NCBI GenBank assembly: GCA_963920635.1
Contig: OY987302.1
Span: forward strand, 28,495,278-28,559,277
From: Pseudeuparius sepicola
Lineage: Eukaryota > Arthropoda > Insecta > Coleoptera > Anthribidae
Direction of reading: 5' to 3'
Length of the DNA stretch: 64,000 nucleotides
Part shown: piece after piece, positions 12,470-23,817 of the stretch
Numbering within the stretch: position 1 is the stretch's first letter
How the letters are laid out: the number at the start of each line of letters is the position of its first letter
Position numbers and translations under genes: made by a program
Notes under the pieces: generated by a model
Told to the model about the DNA's origin: nothing
The model's database searches: none
The model's input: the letters and a program-made list of their open reading frames with translations, nothing else

Positions 12470-12607
12470 CTGTAAGGAAAATGCCTCTAAAATTGCTATA
12501 TCAGTTTTCTAACCCACTCAAATATTTGGAAAATAAATTTTAAGTTTCGGTATTCTATTTACAGTTTTATAATTTTTATTGTTCGTTTGGAGGCATTTTC
12601 CGTTACA
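12470..12607. mobile_element. Small TIR MITE, ~138 bp
   Basis: TGTAAGGAAAATGCCTCTAAA at the left end is matched by the reverse complement of TTTGGAGGCATTTTCCGTTACA at the right end. AT-rich interior, no coding capacity. Confidence 0.6.
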
Positions 12608-12755
12608 TCTTTGCTGGCCTGAGGCCTCCAGGGCCCCATTTTCTGTTACTTTTCATTGTTTTCCCTGTAGAGCTTCGAGAGGTTTTCTTGAAATTTGCTA
12701 GAACTTTATAATTTGTGCGTCTATCATTGTCCAGTCTTCCATTTGAGTATCTAAG

Positions 12756-14439
12756 CAACACCACCTCTACTAAAGCCAACCAACAATAGCGCCACGTCAC
12801 TCTGACGTCACTGCCTAGAGGCTATCAGTTAAGTTGCCAAATAATGTCAGTCGTGCTTCTTGCGATAGAACTTATTTGTTTATTTATAACATCATACAGA
12901 ATCATATTCTTGTATCATTTGTTGTGCTCGGCATTGTGTAACTGAAAATGGTGAACAAATAATGTTGTGTACCGGGCTGTCCCGGTAACTATAAAAGCAT
13001 CGATAAAAGCAGTAGTGAAAAGGCGTACACACTTTCAAGTTTCCTAAGTGCGATAACTTACGTACTCAGCGGATTCGGGCTATTCACAGGGAGCATTTTC
13101 TAGTTTCATTTTTCATTACACACTGTCGTGAGTATTTACCTACATAAATCTAAAATCAGAATGTTTTGTTGTCTTCACTCTTCAAGAGGTTTAAATATTA
13201 AACAATATCTGCTTCTGTACGACTAGCTATTATCATAATACGTTCGATCAAAATAGCTACACCTACCACCTACATAGGTTTGTACAGTTCTTCCAGTATT
13301 AATTTAAACAGCAAAAAAAACGGAGTCGGCAAATGCTTTGTAATTTGGAAAAGAAATGCTCCGAAATTTGCAGGTGTATAGCGGCGGCTTGTTTTGCCGA
13401 CTAGAGTTTTGTTTGTTAATTCAAAATGGGATGACGAATATTGCCATGCCCTCATGCCCCATTTTACATTAGGTATACCTATACCTACTTGTCTTATTAC
13501 TAACATACGCACAAACATTCCCTCGCAATAAATTAAATCCGCGTGAATCAAGCGAATTTTCCTTTATTGAAGGTTTGTCACAAGCATTTTTTGGAATCCG
13601 ATATTTTACGGTTACTATTCCCCCGTAAACCTGCATTATTTGTTATGTACAGTTTTGTGATTTTGAAAAAATTGCTGGCAATTGAAAATTTTTTTGAATA
13701 AAATAAATCAGAGAGGTTTATCTTGCTCAATTATTTGGCAGAAAATTTCAAACTTGATATTTCTCCTGATTCTGACTGCAAAGTTCACTCTACTTCTCAA
13801 CTGCGGCAGAAAATTATTTCTGTTACTGTTAATACTATTTTAAACAACTATTGTAACGTTACAAATAACAGCGTCGCAGAATGTGTTCAAATGAAAGCTG
13901 CATGATAATAAAAGAAAACGAAATCGAAAACTTGAAACACTCACCAAAGTCTATCCAGATTCCTGAGAAACAAGTCATGCCTCTCGAACATAAAAAACCA
14001 CGTATGTCCGTAAAACAGAACATTATGATACCTACCTAAAATAACAGACTCTCAAATGAACTAGCTATAATATTATGTAGGTACCTAAGTAAGTACTTAT
14101 TAAGATGTCTATGGTACGCGATTGCTGGACTTATTTTCGATTTATCGTAATTAATTTTCTTTCAATTTTGTAACTGGTCAAAACTTTGTTTCTTTCATTT
14201 TCTGTATTTTCATAAAATAAACAACATTATCATAAACATTATATATTAAGCATGATCATTAAAATGTGTGTTTCTATGTCTTTCTCTCTATACCTAGAAT
14301 CTGATATACAAAGGTGATAAAATTGGTACATATTTAATCTATTTTTCAAATCCTTCCTTGGCTTTAAAATATGTGTTTACTCGGCCTCTTAAGCGTGACG
14401 TCACTCTTTTGTTGTCTGGCTTTAGTAGAGGTGGTGTTG
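12756..14439. mobile_element. P-element-like THAP transposon, decayed
   Basis: The ends are a perfect 23-bp inverted pair, starting CAACACCACCTCTACTAAAG on the left, and similarity continues inward to an ACGTCA motif. The element is flanked by ATCTAAG on both sides (12749-12755 and 14440-14446), with a shared C making 8 bp possible. Eight-base duplications plus a THAP first exon are the known combination for the P superfamily. At 1.68 kb and without a recognisable catalytic domain it is an internally deleted, non-autonomous copy. Confidence 0.8.
12948..13137 (+). pseudogene. THAP-domain exon of the P-like transposon
   Basis: From the ATG at 12948 the frame hits a TAA after four codons. The same frame then continues with CCVPGC and a further frame change near 13025 leads to TFKFPK, a conserved IRAIHRE segment and a C-R-E end. 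This matches the THAP zinc finger (C2CH, with the FPK and IRAIHRENF-like landmarks), the N-terminal DNA-binding module of P-type transposases. A GT donor at 13138 (GTGAGT) ends the exon. The early stop and the frameshift show that it no longer makes this protein. It lies just inside the left TIR, as expected for a transposase first exon. The rest of the transposase is not recognisable between 13138 and 14439. Confidence 0.7.
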
Positions 14440-14562
14440 ATCTAAGCCCTGGAAATTGGGCCTGGAAGTGAGTTGAAGGTTAGACCGCGATTTTAGTGCG
14501 AGTTTTGGAGCTGAAAGACTATTCATAAACGTGGTAACCAAGGCAACGAGTTTAGACTATTA

Positions 14563-15985
14563 TTGTTGAAATTCGATACATTTGGTGTCACGTCAGAAGT
14601 GGGATTTGAAGAGGACCCTGAAGTGAATGCCCACATAATTAGAAAACAAATCGCAACAAAAATTGAAAAGTTGATGGAAATGTTTATGAAGAAATTTGAT
14701 GAATTAGACAAGAAACGTAAAGAAAGAGAGAAGAAAGATCAAAAAGGGAGAAGAAACAAGAATATTTAGTGAAGAATCTTCAAAGAATAAAGACGCAAGA
14801 ACGAAGAAGAAAGAACCTTAAAGCGAGAAAAACTGATGAGCGACCTTAAAGTAGAGATTAAAATTGGACGAGATGAAACCAACATGAAATTAGAAGAGAT
14901 TCAAATGGAATCAAGAGAAAATTACCAATTTCGAAGAGTTGGTTGAAGAAGAAATAACCCAAATGAAGACAGAAATTAAGATGGAAGTACAAACTGAACT
15001 GAACAAAATAAAAACGAGATTTGACAACAGTGAAGAAAGAATGGAACGGATGAAGGCGAGGATGAATCAGCTGTCGCTACAGGATGTATCAAAATTAGAA
15101 GCAGGCATGACCACATTCTCTATGAAAATAAAGCCTCCCAAGTTTGATAGAAAAGTGGCATGGAGCACTTGACTTGACTAGTTTGAGGCTGCTGCAGATA
15201 GAAACTTCTGGACAGGAGAAGTGAAAGCCCGGAATTTGAAGTTATGCCTACGAAGTCCAGTCGAATTCCGGGAACAAATTTCAGTAAGCGGCTTCATAGA
15301 TGGCGTGCGTGACAGCGAGACTAGCCAAGAATTTCAGCTAGCCCGCCACAAAAACATCTCAGAGGCCTTGGCGCACGCTTTGAAATTTGAAGCCGCCACG
15401 CAGCCAGCACGCAGAGAAGTGAGGTTAAGACAGATGCGACCACAAAACAGAGGTACTCGTAGTACCAGGAATGCCAACGTAGAACAAATGGTACAATATA
15501 TCTAGAACATCCTCTCACGTGCTACCGCATCCAAAGACGGGATGGGTGTTCGAAGAAGTACGCACCACTGCGCTGTTGGAACTGCGGAATCGAGTAGCAT
15601 CTGAAACGCCAGTGCGCCAATCCTGTTAATGGCGGGAAGCAGGAAAACTCCGAGTAATCAGCTTTGAAGGGCGAAAGCCCATGGCAGGATTGCACCACCA
15701 CCAAACTACATCGTGGAATTGGCAAATGGCTCTAATAAGTTCAAGCACAGAGTCATTGTGGCTGAAATAACCGACGATATCATATTAGGACTGGATGACA
15801 TGCATGAACATTGGTTCAAGATAGAAGTTCACGAGAGGATTTTGAGGACCAAGACAGAAGAAGTTCTGATGACACGTCCTAACATGGCTGGAAACACTAC
15901 CTGATTTGTGACCGCTTATAAAAATACCACGGTTCCGGCTAATTCAGAAAAGGTTATCAAGGTTATACGATTCTCTCTGTTAGGC
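14563..15985 (+). pseudogene. Decayed Ty3/gypsy gag and protease (older element, 5' part)
   Basis: Broken plus-strand frames give a charged coiled-coil-like gag segment (14563-15172), then a capsid-like stretch with FEAAADRNFW just before 15221, a CCHC zinc knuckle (CWNCG...H....C) at about 15566-15625, and a retroviral-protease-like piece with LANGS...ITDDIILGLD at 15713-15904. This is the usual gag-to-protease order of insect gypsy elements, which make virus-like particles and process them. Several stops and frameshifts separate the pieces. The partner part (protease linker and reverse transcriptase) resumes at 20495 beyond the inserted younger element. No LTR of this older element was recognised. 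Confidence 0.65.
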
Positions 15986-16001
15986 CGTTTGTAATTAAAC
16001 A

Positions 16002-16164
16002 CCTCATGTGCGGTTTAACACGTCTTTATTCGCTGCTGGTACAAATGTCAATCATCTACATTCGTCACCGCTGCCGTGGCCTGGCCAGCCTCTCGTTACA
16101 TAAAATGCTTTTTCTATAGAACAATATAAGTATTAAGGATAGACAAATATCCTTATACACTACA
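16002..16164 (-). repeat. 3' LTR of the nested gypsy element
   Basis: Direct copy of 20331-20494, beginning TGTAGTGTATAAGG on the minus strand. A polypurine tract (AAAAAAGGGTAGAGA on the minus strand) lies immediately before it. Confidence 0.9.
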
Positions 16165-16539
16165 TCTCTACCCTTTTTTACAATTTGAAAACAAACACAT
16201 TTTTTGGTTAAGTTTATACATATAATTATAGATAGTATGTTTTAACAGTAACACTAATACCAGTAACAAGTAAAGCACACAAAATTGGTTAAGTAGTAAC
16301 CAAGCCTATAATAGTAACATTAATAATACTTATACATATTTTGTGGTTGAGCTTGTCAACCACTTACGCGTATTATATAGATAAGTATACTATGTTTTAA
16401 CAATAACACTAATAACACACTAGTAACAAGTAAAACACACAATAATGGTTAAATTGTAACAAAGCCTATAATAGTACCTATCATTAATAATATATATGGG
16501 ATCTCAAGGGAAATCGTACAATTTACTCATTATTAGGCA

Positions 16540-17560
16540 CAACTTGCCATTGCCCCTCTACTTTCTTCAAATGAACCTTATTCCTTCTAACAACCTGACC
16601 AGTCTCATCATTTTCGATTTATATGTCTCCTCCGTTCATTTTAGTTACAGTGTGTGTGGTACTATCAAATGTCGGGGTTAATTTATTTCCTTTAACAGTA
16701 TTTTTAGTATAAACTTTATCACCACACTCTATGTTAGTATCTTCTGTTGCTCTGCGTTTCCTGTCGGTATATATTTTCCCCTTGTGTTTCTCTAGTCTGT
16801 CTTTGTCCCTTACTTCACCTTCTATTATTTCGATAGGTCGATCACCTATATTTGGTCATTTATCTCTAAATTGTCTTTGGAAAAATAGCTCTGACGGTGT
16901 CTTGTCTGTTGTAGAATGTTGGGTACTGTTATACATAGTTAAATAATCTTGTAGGTCTAATTTCCATTTACTCCTATTGATTTGGCTAATTCTCAATATC
17001 TTTAGTATGTCTCGATTTTGCCGTTCAACTTCCCCATTTTGTTGGGGCCAATATGGGATAGTGTTGTGCAGCGTAATATTCTCCTTGCAGAAATCTCTAA
17101 ATTCCTTGCCAGAAAACTGCTTTCCATTATCAGAAGTTATTGATTCGGGAAGTCCTAGCCTCGAAAAAACTTCTCGAAGTAAAGATACTGTGTTTAGTGC
17201 GGTTATATCTTTAGTTATTTTGATTTACTTGTAACGGCTATAATAATCTATTAGCACTAAAAGGTAATCTTTACTTGGCAGGGGGCCCATATAGTCAATT
17301 GCGATGTCAATCCATGGCCTCAGTGGTAGTTCGCGTCTTTTCAGCGGATGAGGCGGATCGACAGCGCCTTCTAGGGTACATCCTCTACAACTCTTGACAA
17401 CACGCTCTGCATCCGAGTCTATTCTTGGCCACCACACTTTGGTGCGGAGGCGTCTTTTCATTGCAACTATACCTGGATGCCCTTCGTGTGCTGCCTCCAG
17501 TACACGTTGCCTGAGCCCTACTGGAATTACAATCTTAACACCTCTACATTTTCTTTCCAT
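16540..17560 (-). pseudogene. Integrase of the nested gypsy element (frameshifted)
   Basis: On the minus strand 17560-17225 encodes the zinc-binding HHCC region (HEGHPGI... and C-R-G-C) and the first catalytic aspartate context (IDIAIDYMGPLP). The frame then breaks at about 17224, and the continuing sequence down to about 16540 shows the SDNG and NGE contexts of the DDE core plus a basic C-terminal tail. Integrase joins the cDNA into the chromosome. The break, and a second break separating it from the RNase H part near 17575, mean no intact pol polyprotein. It directly follows the gag-pol reading frame on the same strand. Confidence 0.75.
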
Positions 17561-17588
17561 TTGCCATCAAAAAGTGCCCTTTTGACGT

Positions 17589-19940
17589 TTAAAATTTCTG
17601 CATCGTTTTTTGAAGAATATTACTAATACTCTCTAGAGGTACGGCAATTGGTCTGGCATACTCTACAATTTGTTGTAGGTATTCACTGTCAAAAGGTATC
17701 TTTGTATTTGTACAACATAAACGTGAAATAGGATCTGCAATGTTGGACTTTCCAGGACGATAGATAACCTTGTACCTATAGGACTGTAACCTTAGCACCC
17801 ATCTTTCAATCCTAGCACATGGTTTAGACTTTCGGCTGAATATTGTCTCAAGAGGCTTGTGATCCGTCACTAACTCGAATTCTTTTCCATACAGAAACAC
17901 ATGGAAATGCTCTACCGCCCACACAAGGGCTAATGCCTCTTTTTCGGTCTGGCAATATCTCCTTTCACAATCCGTCAAACTTTTGCTTCCGTAGGCTATG
18001 ACCCGTGGGCCATTCATATCGAACTGAATTAAGACACTCCCCAATCCCACCGGGCTGGCATCGGCTATTATCTGTGTACGATCATTGGGGTCGTAGAACC
18101 CCAGAGAACTTTCAGACGAAAGTCTCTCTTTTAGTTTTCCGAATGCCATTCTTTGCTCTTGTTGCCAGAGATGAGATATGGTGGCATTTTTTCCCAGTTT
18201 TTTCCGAAGGATTATTCTTAAGGGCTCAGTTATGGTGGCTAGATCTGCTATCCATTTTCCTACAAAGTTCACAAGTCCAAGAAAACTCTGAATTTCTTCG
18301 ATGGTTTTAGGTTGTCTAAAAGCTTTTATTGCTTTCACATGGGCTTCTACGGGTCGTATTCCTGTGTCAGATAAAACATGTCCTAAGAATTCAATAGTTT
18401 TTATTTTGTAGACACATTTATTTTCATTAAGGACGACACTGTTTTCTTTTAGAGTATGTAACGTTCTTTGGAGGTTTTGGTCGTGTTCGACGTCATCTTT
18501 TCCAAAAACGATTATGTCATCTATAAAATTTAATGTTCCATTGCAACCAATCAAAATCTTTTCCATAATTTTTTGGAACATTTCCGGAGCACAGGTAATA
18601 CCAAACATAAGTCGCTTGTATCGGAAAAGTCCTCTTCTGGAAATAAAAGTGGTGATAAATCTCGACTTTTCGGAAATCTCAACTTGATGAAAAGCATTTT
18701 TTACATCAAGTCTGGAAAATAACTTTGCTTTTCTAAGGTGTGCAAACAGAACGTCCATGGTAGGTAATGGGTGATTTTCCCGTGCTATAGCTTGATTTGC
18801 CCTTCTCATATCTATGCAAATGCGTACATCGCCATTATCCTTTAAAACGGGCACTATCGGTGACACCCATTTCGACGCTTCATTAACAGGTTCTATTATG
18901 TCACTCTCCAGCAAATCTTGCAAGGCTTTATCTACTTTCTCCTCCAAAGGTATTGGTATACGCCGGTAAGGCTGCACCACAGGGGGAACATTTTCATCGA
19001 TAGGTATCTCAACAAGTACGTCTTTTATTTTTGGGAAAACGGTGGATATGGCATTTATCTCCAGTGCAACCTTGAGAACTCCCAGTGATTTGGCCGTGTT
19101 TTTTCCTAAGAGGCATTGACCCCTCTCCTTAACCACATAAAAAGTTGCATTTCGGTTTTCTAATCCTACCCTTATATCAGCATCGAAGCTCCCTAGAGTT
19201 TCTAACGGATGATTGCCATAAGACAAAAAGTGTTTGCTTGGACTTTTTATTTGATTGGTCACTTGAATATTGTTTTCCTTTAATATTTTCCACGCTTTGT
19301 CGTCTATAATATTACTTTTACTTCCAGAATCTATCACCATTATGAGTTTAACCCCTCCTACTATGCAAACGATAGAGTCGTCGTCGTCGATGTGAAATAT
19401 ATAGTCAATATCCTCTTTGCTTCCGGTGGCCTTACTTTCATTTCCTAATTTCACTCGTTTAATCACAGGATGGTTTGCAAAAGGATTTTTTCTGCGCACA
19501 GACCGACAGCATTTCCGAAAATGTCCCGTGAAATTACATTTATGGCAGACTTGTTTTCTTGCTTGGCAATTAGGATCGTCTAATTTATGATCCCTGCTAC
19601 GACAACGTGTACAAATTTCATTTCGACTTTGTTTCATTGGAAATCGTTGTTTAGTTTTTATTCTATTTATAGCGTTGTCAACACTGCTGCCAGGTTCATT
19701 TGTTTCAAATTCGTTCCTTTGCATTTTAACACTCTCAAGAGCATTTGCCTCCAATACGATATCATTTAGGATAATGGTATCACCCAAGCTTAAGATTTTT
19801 CGGCGCAATTCTTTAGAGCTACAGTTCTCTGTTATCTGATCAATTAAATTTCCTTCGAGATCTACAAATTGACAATTGATAGCTTGATGTCTTAATCTAA
19901 CTAAGAATTTATCAAATTTTTCATGTTCCTCTTGTTTCAT
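17589..19940 (-). CDS. Gypsy gag-pol polyprotein (gag C-term, PR, RT, RNase H)
   Basis: A 783-residue open frame. The order seen is: gag capsid end; two Cys-rich knuckles (CTRCRSRDHKLDDPNC and CHKCNFTGHFRKCC) at about residues 110-145; an aspartic protease DSGS motif near residue 205; reverse transcriptase with RLDVKNAFHQ and the FIDDI catalytic box around residues 400-480; and an RNase H domain (DASPVG, TDHKPLE) in the last third. It copies the element RNA into DNA in cytoplasmic particles. The gag start lies upstream at 19960-20262, separated by one base in an A-run. The long open frame and near-identical LTRs suggest a rather recent insertion, although the element is no longer intact. Confidence 0.85.
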   Translation of the reverse strand: MKQEEHEKFDKFLVRLRHQAINCQFVDLEGNLIDQITENCSSKELRRKILSLGDTIILNDIVLEANALESVKMQRNEFETNEPGSSVDNAINRIKTKQRFPMKQSRNEICTRCRSRDHKLDDPNCQARKQVCHKCNFTGHFRKCCRSVRRKNPFANHPVIKRVKLGNESKATGSKEDIDYIFHIDDDDSIVCIVGGVKLIMVIDSGSKSNIIDDKAWKILKENNIQVTNQIKSPSKHFLSYGNHPLETLGSFDADIRVGLENRNATFYVVKERGQCLLGKNTAKSLGVLKVALEINAISTVFPKIKDVLVEIPIDENVPPVVQPYRRIPIPLEEKVDKALQDLLESDIIEPVNEASKWVSPIVPVLKDNGDVRICIDMRRANQAIARENHPLPTMDVLFAHLRKAKLFSRLDVKNAFHQVEISEKSRFITTFISRRGLFRYKRLMFGITCAPEMFQKIMEKILIGCNGTLNFIDDIIVFGKDDVEHDQNLQRTLHTLKENSVVLNENKCVYKIKTIEFLGHVLSDTGIRPVEAHVKAIKAFRQPKTIEEIQSFLGLVNFVGKWIADLATITEPLRIILRKKLGKNATISHLWQQEQRMAFGKLKERLSSESSLGFYDPNDRTQIIADASPVGLGSVLIQFDMNGPRVIAYGSKSLTDCERRYCQTEKEALALVWAVEHFHVFLYGKEFELVTDHKPLETIFSRKSKPCARIERWVLRLQSYRYKVIYRPGKSNIADPISRLCCTNTKIPFDSEYLQQIVEYARPIAVPLESISNILQKTMQKF

Positions 19941-19959
19941 CGAGCGGAAAATGTGTCTT

Positions 19960-20262
19960 TCATAAATCTTTTTTTTTGGGGAGGAAATAATTATCTAACT
20001 TTTCTAAAGCTACTTGATACACATTAATTCCTCGGTTTTCGTCGAGTGATTCATCTACATTTGCCCCTGGTAGGTTATAAAATATTTGTTGAAAAGCTAT
20101 GCCTCCTGAATGTAAGAGTATGGCACGCTTTTTTACTGGATCTATTATGTCCGAAGCGCTTAAGTAGATCTGGTGCGCTCGTTTCCATCGTTCCCATCTT
20201 ATTCCCAAAGTTGAAGGATCCCCTTCGCAGTCGAATGTTTCAATACCAGGCAAGTTAGCCAT
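19960..20262 (-). CDS. Gypsy gag N-terminus
   Basis: A 100-residue frame from the ATG at 20262, rich in Trp/Arg (RWERWKRAHQIY) as in insect gypsy gag capsid N-termini. It ends at a homopolymer run of nine A (minus strand, about 19970-19978), and the next frame carries on directly as gag. One base was evidently gained in the A-run, or a ribosomal slip is used. Gag forms the particle that packages the element RNA. It sits just inside the 5' LTR at 20331-20494. Confidence 0.75.
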   Translation of the reverse strand: MANLPGIETFDCEGDPSTLGIRWERWKRAHQIYLSASDIIDPVKKRAILLHSGGIAFQQIFYNLPGANVDESLDENRGINVYQVALEKLDNYFLPKKKDL

Positions 20263-20330
20263 TTTCGCCCAGGCCTTTGTGTTACCTGTAAAACCAAAAC
20301 AATATTTCAGTTTTGGTTTGTTTGTTTTTC

Positions 20331-20494
20331 CCTCATGTGCGGTTTAACACCTCTTTATTCGCTGCTGGTACAAATATCAATCATCTACATTCGTCACCGC
20401 TGCCGTGGCCTGGCCAGCGTCTCGTTACATTAAATGCTTTTTCTATAGAACAATATTAAGTATTAAGGATAGACAAATATCCTTATACACTACA
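20331..20494 (-). repeat. 5' LTR of the nested gypsy element
   Basis: Direct copy of 16002-16164 with only a few differences. It lies upstream of gag on the minus strand. No classical TGG primer-binding site was evident next to it. Confidence 0.9.
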
Positions 20495-21540
20495 AAGGTC
20501 ACCTAGAATGTACTGAATGGCGAAACAATTATTGTGGAACCCGAAGAAGAATGCGGGCTGTATAAAAGAAGTTTATTCCCTGCAAAAACGCTGACCACCA
20601 AAAGAGGGCATGTAATATTTGTGCAGATTGCTAACCTGAAGAACTATGATCAAAATTTGAGCAAAAGATTGGGTTATGCTATGAAGTTAGGAGAAATCAA
20701 GTTGCACCACAGCAGGTTCCACAGCCCCTACCAGAGAGTCTGAAGAAGATGGTCGAAGAAGACGCTGCTTACTTAACAATAGAGCAGCAGTACCAACTGC
20801 AAAAACTGATTGAAGAAAATCGTGATGTGTTTGCTACGTCTGAATGCGATTTTGGAAGGACAGGTTTAGTACAGCACAGAGGTCTTAGCTTCGAGGAAGG
20901 AAATAGAACAACAGAAAGTCGTTGAACCGTCACAGAGCCCACATGGGCTCCAGTTGTCCTAGCGAAGAAGAAGGATGGTTCTATGAGATTTTGCGTAGAT
21001 TATCGACGGTTAAATGACGTCACCAAGAAGGACAGCTACCCTCTATCCAGAATAGATGACACTTTAGACACTCTATCTGGTTCTAAATGGGTTTTCACTA
21101 AAGATAAAAAGAAAACTACATTTTCTACTGGTACAACAGGTTTATGGCAATTTAACGTTATGCCATTTGGACTCTGTAATGCACCAGCAACCTTTGAGAA
21201 GCTCATGGAGTTTGTGTAAAGAGGAATGACATGGAAAACCTATCTAGTACACCTGGATTATGTCATTATTTTGGGAAGAACTCCGAATTTGTCACAAGAA
21301 AGAGCCAAAACGGAATCTCGCAATCCGCAGCATTATCCAAAAATCGGCACTGTCGCTTAAGGACAGCTGGTTCCACACCCCGAGAATTTGGCCCAAAGTT
21401 GTTAAGAAAACAAGGAGGAACATCATAGGCGGCGACATCCACACATCGGCCTGTCACCACCCCATCGGAAGCATCCCCACATTGGCACTGTTTCCACCCC
21501 TTTGGTATCCGCATATCGGCACTGCCAGAGGCTAAGTGAA
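20495..21540 (+). pseudogene. Decayed Ty3/gypsy pol (older element, 3' part)
   Basis: Plus-strand continuation of the element whose 5' part ends at about 15985. A protease-RT linker with a VEPEEECGLYKR-like stretch (about 20535-20575) is followed by the RT approach (DVFATSECDFGRTGLVQH), then RT at 20983-21219 with [26 protein letters not shown] and [17 protein letters not shown]. The catalytic YLDD box reads HLDY at about 21248-21260, so the active site is lost. After that the frame jumps to a short His/Pro-rich tail (to about 21540), which implies a deletion of RNase H and integrase. Reverse transcription function is not possible from this copy. Confidence 0.75.
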
Positions 21541-21974
21541 GGACCTTAGGGTTAAAAAGACGAGGAAAAAAAAAGACAACGAAGAAGAAAAATCACATAC
21601 CTAAGTAAGTTTTTCATTGTAAGTAAGTTGTAAGTTTTTCATTGCTTTTTGCACAATTTTTTGTTTGTTCCCATATTTTTTTGTATTTTTAAATAAATTT
21701 TGAAAATGCCAAGTGAAGAACCTGCAATTAATTAAAATCTATTTACATGTCAGGCAGACAACATCCCTTTATTTGTAAGTAATATCATAAGGGAATTTTT
21801 TTTTTCCGAAAAAAATCGAAAAAACACGTTGCTAAGTAATATTTTAACAAGAAGCATGAGTGCTGGTGGCAACAAAAATCCGAGTCGAAGACGAGGATTT
21901 TTGCACCTGCACGAATGCATTTTGTTAAAAAAAATATTACTTAGCATTGTGTTTTTTTTTTTCAAGACTTAATT
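21541..21974. repeat. Short hairpin in non-coding sequence
   Basis: At 21815-21960, CGTTGCTAAGTAATATTTTAACAA pairs with a reverse copy ending GTGTTTTTTTT, enclosing GAGTCGAAGACGAGGATTTTTG. The rest is non-coding. Confidence 0.55.
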
Positions 21975-22790
21975 ATTAATCTAAAGCCATTCAAAAATGA
22001 AACACCCACTCAATTTGATATGAGAATTACTCAAGATGTGAGAAGTTTACTTTTTGCAAAACTAAATGCTGCTGAACGAGACAACGTTAAATTGGTAAAA
22101 TTACACATTACGATGAATTTGCACTAAAAACCTTTATAAATGGTTTGACCTATAACATGAAACTTGTAGTAAGATTAAAAAAATCAATAAATCATAAATA
22201 CCCAAAAACCTAAATTTCTCTTATCAAGATTATCTGCCCACACACCTAGCTCTTTATCAGCCAATCATAATATAATTCCAGCACCACCACAATTTCGATA
22301 CCTTACCAAGTACATTAAATTTCGCACAACCATATTCTCCACAAATTATGTATAGGACCCCTTTTCAACATAATTTTCAAACAAATCAATCAAGCTTACA
22401 AAGACCAACTTTCCAAAATAACCAACCAAATTTTCATAGGCCAATCTTTTAAAATAATCAACCAAATTTCCAAAAACCAACCTTTCTAAATAATGAGGTC
22501 CCCCAATGTTCCAAAATCAAAAAATTCCGCAGCAGAGTACTGCTACTACTTCATGGAATCATTCCCTACTGAAAATATAAATCCACCTGATGAACAAACT
22601 TTATATAATCCATATGAACAAACTCCCGATGAAAACATTTCCTTTGACATGAGCGAACTTTACAATAATTTAGGTATACTATTTACAACCCGACACCTAA
22701 AAGGAAGAAACTGAAAAGTTTGAAACTAACATCCCGACTAATCCTGATATTCCTTTGGATTTTCCCCATATTGGACAGCCAAAAGGACTT
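21975..22790 (+). pseudogene. Remnant of an LTR-retrotransposon gag
   Basis: Fragments in changing frames read FDMRITQDVRSL, then Asn/Pro/Gln-rich text with repeated NQPNF-like and TF-N motifs (22380-22500), then SAAEYC...ME and finally NPDIPLDFPHIGQPK near 22740-22785. This resembles the low-complexity C-terminal half of an insect LTR-element gag, a structural protein that binds element RNA. Many stops interrupt it. No pol or LTR was found next to it. Its end abuts a tandem repeat array. The assignment rests on composition and a remembered family style. Confidence 0.45.
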
Positions 22791-23245
22791 TAATAGGTCA
22801 TATTTAATACAGAGTGGACAAAATGGGGTCAATAAGCCCTAATTTCAGAATTAAGTATAATAATAAAGGTACAGGGTGAGACAAAACACCAAAAGAACTT
22901 TAATAGATCAGATTTAAGACAGGGTGGGCAAAATGCTGACAAAAAGACCTAATTTCAGAATTAAGAATAAGGAAAATACAAGGTGTCTCAAAACCCAAAA
23001 AGGAATTAAGAATAGAATACAAATTAAGTACAATAATAAAGGTACAGGGTGAGACAAAAGCTGAAAGGACTTTAATAGGTCATATTTAATACAGGGTGGA
23101 CAACATGCGGCCAAAAAGGCCTAATTTCAGAATTAAGTACAATAATAAAGGTACAGGGTGAGACAAAAGACCAAAAGGACTTTAATAGGTCCGATTTAAT
23201 ATAGGATGTATCAAAATGCGGCCAAAAGGACCTTAAGCGTCACAA
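22782..23245. repeat. Tandem array, ~108-bp unit, about 4 copies
   Basis: Each unit contains AAAGGACTTTAATAGGTC, CAGGGTGGACAAAATG, CTAATTTCAGAATTAAGTA and AATAAAGGTACAGGGTGAGA. Units start near 22785, 22891, 23063 and 23172. The second carries an extra internal piece. It is non-coding. Confidence 0.85.
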
Positions 23246-23817
23246 TTTTTCTCAAGTAGCATAGGTTGTCAGCGAAAAATTCAGGTGAAATATATTTGTA
23301 AAATTCCGAAACATAATATAAATTTTCAGCTTAATGGTGTGAAAGAGAAAATACGATATATGTACAACGTGCTCAAAAACAAACAGGTGTCAGTCCCTCA
23401 TCACGTAGAAGAAGCAGAAAATTATTCAAGATGTGATGTCTGGAAATTCATAGTTGGTACCAAAGACAAATGAACTTTAATAACACGTGACAGGATCAAT
23501 ACAAACCGGCAGGCAAAAGACGTAATTCAAATATTCAGGGTAGATCAAAAACAAGACGTATAATAGATAAATACAAATCGCAAATCTTAATTCGCAGTAA
23601 CAAAGTGCACAAAAAATACCTAGGACTTTGCTCTACGGGAATAAATCATTTTTAACATTGAGAATCCTCTTTTTAGACGTTGACTTATGTGTTCTCTAAA
23701 TCTCAGTCCTGTGTCAACTATAAGCCCTAAATTTTTTATATACTCTTTAAAGAAGATTACGACAGAGCCAATTTCCAGTTTTAAATGTACCTAACAGTGA
23801 ATTTCTGTTTGTCTCAC
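23246..23817. other. No gene recognised
   Basis: A 62-residue frame at 23285-23473 has no domain I can name. The rest is featureless before the BEL LTR. Confidence 0.4.

Larger units (their letters stand above)
16002..20494 (-). mobile_element. Younger Ty3/gypsy LTR retrotransposon, nested
   Basis: Two direct LTRs of 163 and 164 bp (16002-16164 and 20331-20494) differ at only a handful of sites. They enclose minus-strand gag-protease-RT-RNase H-integrase coding sequence. A purine-rich tract lies next to the left LTR as seen on the minus strand. It sits inside the reading region of an older gypsy element, between its protease and RT parts. I could not confirm a target duplication. Confidence 0.9.

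Noticed and set aside
21266..21514. Minus frame with several Cys
   Set aside because: Antisense of the gypsy pol C-terminal tail; no zinc-binding spacing.
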